In this document: positions 5,825-8,861 of the stretch, piece by piece
Layout: the number at the start of each line of letters is the position of its first letter
Position numbering within the stretch: position 1 is the first letter of the stretch
NCBI GenBank assembly: GCA_005883245.1
Contig: VAXT01000124.1
Coordinates: 1 to 8,861, forward strand
Source: Actinomycetota bacterium
GTDB taxonomy: Bacteria; Actinomycetota; Thermoleophilia; Gaiellales; Gaiellaceae
DNA: 8,861 bases
Direction: 5' to 3'
Made by a program: the position numbers and the translations under genes
Notes under the pieces: model-generated
What the model was told of the DNA's origin: nothing
Databases searched by the model: none
Seen by the model: the letters and a program-made list of their open reading frames with translations, nothing else

Positions 5825-6166
5825 ATGGGTCATTCTGAGATGCGGATCTGGTACCGCGTCCGAGACCTCGACACGGCGCGAGCGTTCTACACCGGCAAGC
5901 TGGGCTTCACGGCGACCGACGCCGACGGGTGGGTGGAGCTCGAGCGCGGCGACATGCGGATCGCGCTCACCGAAGGCGAGCCGGTTCCCGAGGGGCCTGT
6001 CGCGAGCGTCGACGTCGAGAACGTAAAGGCCGAGGCCGATCGCCTGCGCACCGAGCAGGTCGAGATCGGGACCGTCGTCGAGCTGCACAACGAGGTTCGG
6101 ATCGTCGACGTCTACGACCCGGACGGGAATCGTCTCCAGCTCGTCGAGGAGCTCCGAGCAGACTAG
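5825..6166 (+). CDS. VOC superfamily (glyoxalase/bleomycin-resistance-like) protein
   Basis: The product is 113 residues from ATG 5825. It is a single VOC unit of two beta-alpha-beta-beta-beta modules: MRIWYRVRDLDTARAFYTGKLGF at the start, VELERGDMRIAL in the first half, then VASVDVENVKAEADRL and the closing DVYDPDGNRLQLVEEL. Proteins of this fold bind small metabolites or a metal. The metal ligands of glyoxalase I are not all present: no histidine is seen in the first or third module strand, and the usual final Glu is Gln in GNRLQLVE. I therefore do not call it glyoxalase I; binding, resistance or epimerase-like roles remain open. ATG 5840 is an equally plausible start, since neither ATG has a good Shine-Dalgarno. 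It may be read through from the dehydrogenase operon, because no promoter box was found. Its TAG shares the CTAG at 6163-6166 with the convergent gene. Confidence 0.85.
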   Translation: MGHSEMRIWYRVRDLDTARAFYTGKLGFTATDADGWVELERGDMRIALTEGEPVPEGPVASVDVENVKAEADRLRTEQVEIGTVVELHNEVRIVDVYDPDGNRLQLVEELRAD

Positions 6167-6672
6167 AAGTCGAAGTCGCGGCCGGCGAGCCGCTCGCCGC
6201 GCTGCCAGTACGTATCCGGGTGGCGGACGTCCAGCAGCAGGTCGACATGGCCGAGCGCGGTGAACCCGAGCGAGTGGAAGAAGTCGATCGCGTGCGAGTT
6301 CCGCGCGACCGGGCTCGCCTTGAGCTGGTCGACACCTTCCGCGCGCGCCGCCTCCACCGCCGTTTCCACGAGCGAACGGCCGATCCCTTGCCCCCGCGCG
6401 TCGAACGAGACGACGACCGGCTCGATCTCACCCTGCCTCCCGCGAAGGATCAGGCCGACGAAGCCGATCACCGACCCGTCGCGCTCCGCGACCCACTTGT
6501 GTGCGCCGGCGAACTCGTCGACGTACGCGTCGAAGCCCGATCCCGGGTCGTCGCCGCCGATCGACGGATCGTCGTACAGCGCGCGGTGCGACCGCGTCAG
6601 CTCGGCCCAGAGCCCGCGGCACGCGGACGTGTCCTGCTCCTCGAACGGGCGGATCGTCACCGGGCTCGACAC
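6163..6672 (-). CDS. GNAT family N-acetyltransferase
   Basis: The 169-residue product has the GNAT fold, which transfers acetyl from acetyl-CoA to an amine. It begins VTIRPFEEQDTSACRGLWAEL, the typical first strand and helix. Next come KWVAERDGSVIGFVGLIL (strands 2-4), IEPVVVSFDARGQGIGRSLVETAVEAARAEG (motif A, with the pyrophosphate-binding RGQGIG loop) and ASPVARNSHAIDFFHSLGFTALGHVDL (motif B). The tail HPDTYWQRGERLAGRDFDF is not part of the core. The acceptor substrate cannot be told. GTG 6672 is chosen because TAGTGT lies 6 nt upstream and the next gene diverges 27 bp away. Its TAG overlaps the stop of the convergent VOC gene in one CTAG. It is divergent from a second, dissimilar GNAT, so the pair does not look like a recent tandem duplication. 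Confidence 0.9.
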   Translation of the reverse strand: MSSPVTIRPFEEQDTSACRGLWAELTRSHRALYDDPSIGGDDPGSGFDAYVDEFAGAHKWVAERDGSVIGFVGLILRGRQGEIEPVVVSFDARGQGIGRSLVETAVEAARAEGVDQLKASPVARNSHAIDFFHSLGFTALGHVDLLLDVRHPDTYWQRGERLAGRDFDF

Positions 6673-6678
6673 GATCCG

Positions 6679-6684
6679 ACACTA
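6679..6684 (-). promoter_or_regulatory. Probable -10 box (TAGTGT) for the minus-strand GNAT
   Basis: On the minus strand TAGTGT (6684 to 6679) ends 6 nt before GTG 6672. It lies only 2 bp from the opposing box at 6687-6692, so the two promoters cannot be bound by RNA polymerase at once. Confidence 0.5.
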
Positions 6685-6686
6685 CA

Positions 6687-6692
6687 TAGACT
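6687..6692 (+). promoter_or_regulatory. Probable -10 box (TAGACT) for the plus-strand GNAT
   Basis: TAGACT ends 7 nt before ATG 6700. TCGACA at 6666-6671 resembles a -35 with a 15-nt spacer, and it overlaps the start codon of the divergent gene. An ACGGAG directly against the ATG is too close to be a good Shine-Dalgarno. Confidence 0.5.
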
Positions 6693-6699
6693 CACGGAG

Positions 6700-7161
6700 A
6701 TGATCCGTCCGGGCACGCCGCAGGACGCCCGCTTCCTCCGCGACATGCTGCGGCACGCCTACTACTGGCGCTCGGGCGGGGACGAGGACGAGAGCGGGCT
6801 GCACCCGATGCGCTACGTCGAGAACTGGGGACGGCCCGGCGACGCGGCCGTGATCGCGCTCGACGAGGGCTTTCCCGTCGGCGCGGCCTGGTATCGGACG
6901 TTCAAGCAGTCCGCACCCGGCTATGGGTTCGTCGACGAGCAGACGCCGGAGCTCTCGATCGCCGTCGTTCCCAGCCGCCGCGGCCATGGGTTCGGCGGCG
7001 AGCTGATGGACGCGCTCCTCGCGCGCGCCCGCGCGGAGGGGTACAAGACGATCAGCCTCAGCGTCGCATCGGACAGTCCCGCAGTGCACCTCTACGAGCG
7101 GTACGGCTTCGAGAAAGTCGACGAGCGCGACGGCGCATGGACGATGCGCGCGGAGTTCTAG
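6700..7161 (+). CDS. GNAT family N-acetyltransferase
   Basis: The 153-residue product is a typical single GNAT domain. It starts MIRPGTPQDARFLRDMLRHAYYW. The acetyl-CoA-binding motif A is LSIAVVPSRRGHGFGGELMDALLARARAEG with the RRGHGFG loop. Motif B is ISLSVASDSPAVHLYERYGF, whose tyrosine (LYERYGF) is the usual general-acid residue. The insert SGGDEDESGLHPMRYVENWGRPGD after the first helix is acidic and suggests its own acceptor pocket; this style is common in actinobacterial GNATs annotated only at family level. The acceptor is unknown. ATG 6700 is chosen for the TAGACT box 7 nt upstream; the ORF is open much further up, but that stretch is antisense to the divergent GNAT. A short hairpin overlaps its stop codon. 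Confidence 0.9.
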   Translation: MIRPGTPQDARFLRDMLRHAYYWRSGGDEDESGLHPMRYVENWGRPGDAAVIALDEGFPVGAAWYRTFKQSAPGYGFVDEQTPELSIAVVPSRRGHGFGGELMDALLARARAEGYKTISLSVASDSPAVHLYERYGFEKVDERDGAWTMRAEF

Positions 7162-7177
7162 GCCCGCTAGGCCTTTT
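7160..7177 (+). terminator. Weak intrinsic terminator after the plus-strand GNAT
   Basis: AGGCC (7160-7164) pairs with GGCCT (7170-7174) around the loop CGCTA, and TTTT runs over 7174-7177. The stem is short (5 bp) and starts inside the TAG stop, so efficiency may be low. Confidence 0.4.
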
Positions 7178-7190
7178 CCCTGCACAGCCC

Positions 7191-7196
7191 TATAGT
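7191..7196 (+). promoter_or_regulatory. Probable -10 box (TATAGT) for the secreted M23-like gene
   Basis: TATAGT is close to the TATAAT consensus. Unlike the other starts here, it lies 30 nt before the GTG at 7227 and leaves room for a 5' leader with a Shine-Dalgarno. No clear -35 is seen. Confidence 0.5.
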
Positions 7197-7210
7197 TGAA
7201 GGCCCGGGGG

Positions 7211-7220
7211 GAGAGAGGGG
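7211..7220 (+). promoter_or_regulatory. Purine-rich Shine-Dalgarno region for the secreted M23-like gene
   Basis: GAGAGAGGGG ends 6 nt before GTG 7227 and fixes that start. GGCCC (7201-7205) and GGGCC (7218-7222) could pair and place the core of this site in a hairpin loop, if transcription starts far enough upstream. Confidence 0.55.
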
Positions 7221-7226
7221 CCGCTG

Positions 7227-8801
7227 GTGAGAGGACGATTGGCCGTATGCGCCGCCCTGCTCGGGCTCGTGCCTCTGCTGGGCGCGACCGAAGTGGCGGC
7301 CGCCGCGCCGGGCACGGCTCCGCTTCCGGTGAGCGCCCCCGCGATCAGCGGGGCCCCGAACAAGGGCAGCACGTTGACGTGCTCGACCGGCGAGTGGGAG
7401 GGAAGCCCGACCGCGTTCGCGTGGCAGTGGAGCCGCGACGGAGTCGCCGTCGAGGGCTCGATCGCGGCCGCCTACGTCGTCTCCGGGATCGACGTCGACA
7501 CCACTCTGAGCTGCGCGGTGACTGCGACGAACGAGCTCGGGAGCACGACAGCCTCCTCGGCCGGGGTCGCAATCGTCCGCATCGCCACGTCGATCCTGCG
7601 GCGCACGCTTCGAACGCAGGAACTGCCGACGGTTCGGTTCGAGGGGCGGCTCGTCACGACGCTGCCTGCGGGCGCGGGCATGCTCGTGCTCTTTCAGCGC
7701 CGGGGCGGCCGCATGGTGCGCGTGGCGAGGGCGGAGCCGGCTCCGAACGGCCACTTCCTCTTCAGCGAGACGACCTGGGGGATGGTCCCCGGAACCTACG
7801 CGGCCGCCGTCAGGTTCGTCCCGCACGACCCGGAGCTGTATGACGCGGTCGCGATGCCGGTGACGGTCAAGATCGTCTCGCCGCCGACATACCCGTTTGC
7901 GCGGAGCCGACTCGAGCGGAGGCCGAGCCTCTTCGACCAGCTCTCGCCCTTCTGGGCCGACGGCTCGAGCTGCTCGGTCGGCTGCCGGCCGGCGGGCGGC
8001 ATCGGAGGCTGGCCGCTGAAGCCGTTTCACGAGCAGCACCCCCTTCGCGCGGGGATCAACGAGCGGCGGGCCTCGGGATTCCACCTCGGCATCGACATCC
8101 AGGCCGTGGGAATGACCCACGTCTATGCGATCCAGCCGGGCCGCGCGCATATCATCCAGGCCCGCGGCGGAGACGTGCGCGTGCAGATCGGTGGCTTCAT
8201 CTACTGGCACGTGCGGGGGCTCTCGATGCGCGAGGGCGAGTACATCCCCGCATACAGCCGCGCCCTCGGGATCGTCATGCCGAACGCCCGCCATCTTCAT
8301 CTCTCCGAGGTGGACGGATCCGGCCGCTATCTCAACCCGCTGCGGCCCCACGGCCGCGTGCTCGCGCCGTGGGCGGACGACGAGCCGCCTGTGATCGGCC
8401 GGCCCCAGGTGTCGGGCGACGGGACCGTCACCGTCTCGGCCTTCGACCCGCAGTCCTACGTGACGATGACGGGCTACCAGACGCCGGTGCTCGCGCCGGC
8501 CGCACTCGCCTATCGGCTCTTCGAGCCCAGCGGCCACCCGATCGGCCCGCTCCAGTGGGCGCTGCGCGGCTCCCACGTGCTCCCGAATGACCTCCAGGGT
8601 GCGGTCTACACGCCCGACGCTCACGCACCCGGGTACCTCTGCTTCGCGTTCCACGTCATCTGCGTGGCGCACTGGCGCTACCACCTCGCCGGCGGGCTCG
8701 CGCCCAGGCTGCCGGCGCTCGGGCGCCGCCACCGGCTGACCGTGTATGCCTGGGACTGGGCGGGCAACACGACCGCGCGCGACCTGTGGCTCTCGCGCTA
8801 G
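7227..8801 (+). CDS. Exported protein with Ig-like domains and an M23 (LytM-type) metallopeptidase domain
   Basis: The product is 524 residues. Residues 1-27 form a Sec signal peptide: MRGR, a hydrophobic run, then AAAAPG with likely cleavage near Ala27. Residues about 36-118 are an Ig-like repeat of the actinobacterial type (GxxLTCSTGEW, W66 and W68, the TCS and SCAVTA cysteines 52 and 96). Residues about 119-216 look like a second beta-sandwich. Residues about 280-375 fit an M23 domain: HLGID gives the zinc pair His286/Asp290, IYWHV gives His328, and RHLHLSEV gives His356 and His358, in the correct order and spacing. A final beta-rich domain with Cys472 and Cys479 ends AWDWAGNTTARDLWL. M23 enzymes cut peptide bridges of peptidoglycan, so cell-wall remodelling is likely, although overall similarity is low and a non-catalytic role is possible. 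GTG 7227 is supported by the Shine-Dalgarno. Confidence 0.82.
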   Translation: MRGRLAVCAALLGLVPLLGATEVAAAAPGTAPLPVSAPAISGAPNKGSTLTCSTGEWEGSPTAFAWQWSRDGVAVEGSIAAAYVVSGIDVDTTLSCAVTATNELGSTTASSAGVAIVRIATSILRRTLRTQELPTVRFEGRLVTTLPAGAGMLVLFQRRGGRMVRVARAEPAPNGHFLFSETTWGMVPGTYAAAVRFVPHDPELYDAVAMPVTVKIVSPPTYPFARSRLERRPSLFDQLSPFWADGSSCSVGCRPAGGIGGWPLKPFHEQHPLRAGINERRASGFHLGIDIQAVGMTHVYAIQPGRAHIIQARGGDVRVQIGGFIYWHVRGLSMREGEYIPAYSRALGIVMPNARHLHLSEVDGSGRYLNPLRPHGRVLAPWADDEPPVIGRPQVSGDGTVTVSAFDPQSYVTMTGYQTPVLAPAALAYRLFEPSGHPIGPLQWALRGSHVLPNDLQGAVYTPDAHAPGYLCFAFHVICVAHWRYHLAGGLAPRLPALGRRHRLTVYAWDWAGNTTARDLWLSR

Positions 8802-8824
8802 CCCGGACGCGGCGCCTCCGCGGG

Positions 8825-8830
8825 TAGGAT
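8825..8830 (+). promoter_or_regulatory. Probable -10 box (TAGGAT) for the gene at the right edge
   Basis: TAGGAT ends 6 nt before ATG 8837, the same leaderless-type spacing as at 547, 2475, 2501, 6672 and 6700. The match also supports the ATG as a true start. Confidence 0.45.
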
Positions 8831-8836
8831 CGGCGC

Positions 8837-8861
8837 ATGGACTGCGACGTTGCCGTCCTCG
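8837..8861 (+). CDS. Start of a gene, possibly an FAD/NAD(P)-binding oxidoreductase (3' end outside window)
   Basis: Only eight codons are visible, reading MDCDVAVL. A Met-Asp-x-Asp followed by a hydrophobic strand is the usual opening of flavoproteins such as dihydrolipoamide dehydrogenase, where a GGGxxG loop comes next. If so, it could supply the E3 missing from the dehydrogenase operon at 2501-5755. The evidence is a few residues plus a -10-like box, so the identity is tentative; other Rossmann-fold proteins begin in the same way. Confidence 0.45.

Noticed and set aside
4520..6088. 522-codon open frame on the minus strand
   Set aside because: It lies antisense across the E2 and VOC genes, whose motifs are unmistakable. 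The translation is low in complexity and without domains; long antisense frames are expected in such GC-rich DNA.
5825..6166. Glyoxalase I (gloA) assignment
   Set aside because: The metal-binding His/Glu set is incomplete, so only the VOC superfamily is supported.
5929..6699. Long N-terminal extension of the plus-strand GNAT
   Set aside because: It runs antisense to the other GNAT and through the VOC gene in another frame; its composition is Arg-rich shadow sequence and the GNAT fold begins at 6700.
7167..8732. 521-codon open frame on the minus strand
   Set aside because: It is antisense to the exported M23-like gene, which has a signal peptide, a Shine-Dalgarno and conserved motifs. The antisense product is Arg-rich and shows nothing recognisable.
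8808..8822. CGCGG/CCGCG hairpin as terminator of the secreted-protein gene
   Set aside because: It is a 5-bp stem with no T-run, and chance GC stems of this size are common at this base composition.
1..8861. CRISPR array, tRNA or rRNA genes, insertion sequences, prophage or defence genes
   Set aside because: No spaced direct repeats, tRNA-like cloverleaf, transposase, integrase or nuclease motifs were seen on either strand.

Overview
The window is GC-rich DNA with dense, short-spaced genes. It looks like a soil actinobacterium, and I lean towards the Thermoleophilia (Gaiellales/Solirubrobacterales type). The reasons are strong G/C at third codon positions, many GTG starts, starts without a Shine-Dalgarno that sit 6-8 nt behind a TANNNT hexamer, and a secreted protein with the W/C-containing Ig-like repeat seen in that group. 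The lineage is an inference. No rRNA, tRNA, CRISPR array or transposase was seen.

Layout. (1) 1-485: 3' end of an HD-GYP cyclic-di-GMP phosphodiesterase. (2) 547-1629: cytoplasmic sulfite-oxidase-family molybdoenzyme that keeps the Moco cysteine but appears to lack the sulfite-binding arginines. (3) 2475-1613 on the minus strand: a two-gene unit, an unrecognised protein built of two ~80-residue repeats followed through a GTGA overlap by a small PRC-barrel/DUF2171-like protein. (4) 2501-5755: a 2-oxoacid dehydrogenase operon, E1 alpha, E1 beta and E2 (pyruvate or acetoin type). A 65-bp, almost fully paired inverted repeat lies between the two E1 genes. (5) 5825-6166: VOC/glyoxalase-like protein, after two back-to-back hairpins. 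(6) 6672-6163 (minus) and 6700-7161 (plus): divergent GNAT acetyltransferases. (7) 7227-8801: exported protein with an Ig-like front and an intact M23 (LytM) metal site. (8) 8837-8861: first codons of a protein opening like a flavoprotein, possibly the E3 missing from the operon.

How the parts relate. E1 alpha, E1 beta and E2 should form one complex that decarboxylates a 2-oxoacid or cleaves acetoin and passes the acyl group via lipoyl-lysine to CoA; it needs an E3 to reoxidise the lipoate. The other genes look like independent housekeeping or accessory functions.

The most unusual material is non-coding: a recurring start-site grammar (six starts), a divergent promoter whose two -10 boxes share one TA step, a palindromic unit with TGTCC/GGACA ends in three copies, and a hairpin with its U-run on the 5' side after the E2 gene. 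I see no defence system, phage region or biosynthetic cluster.
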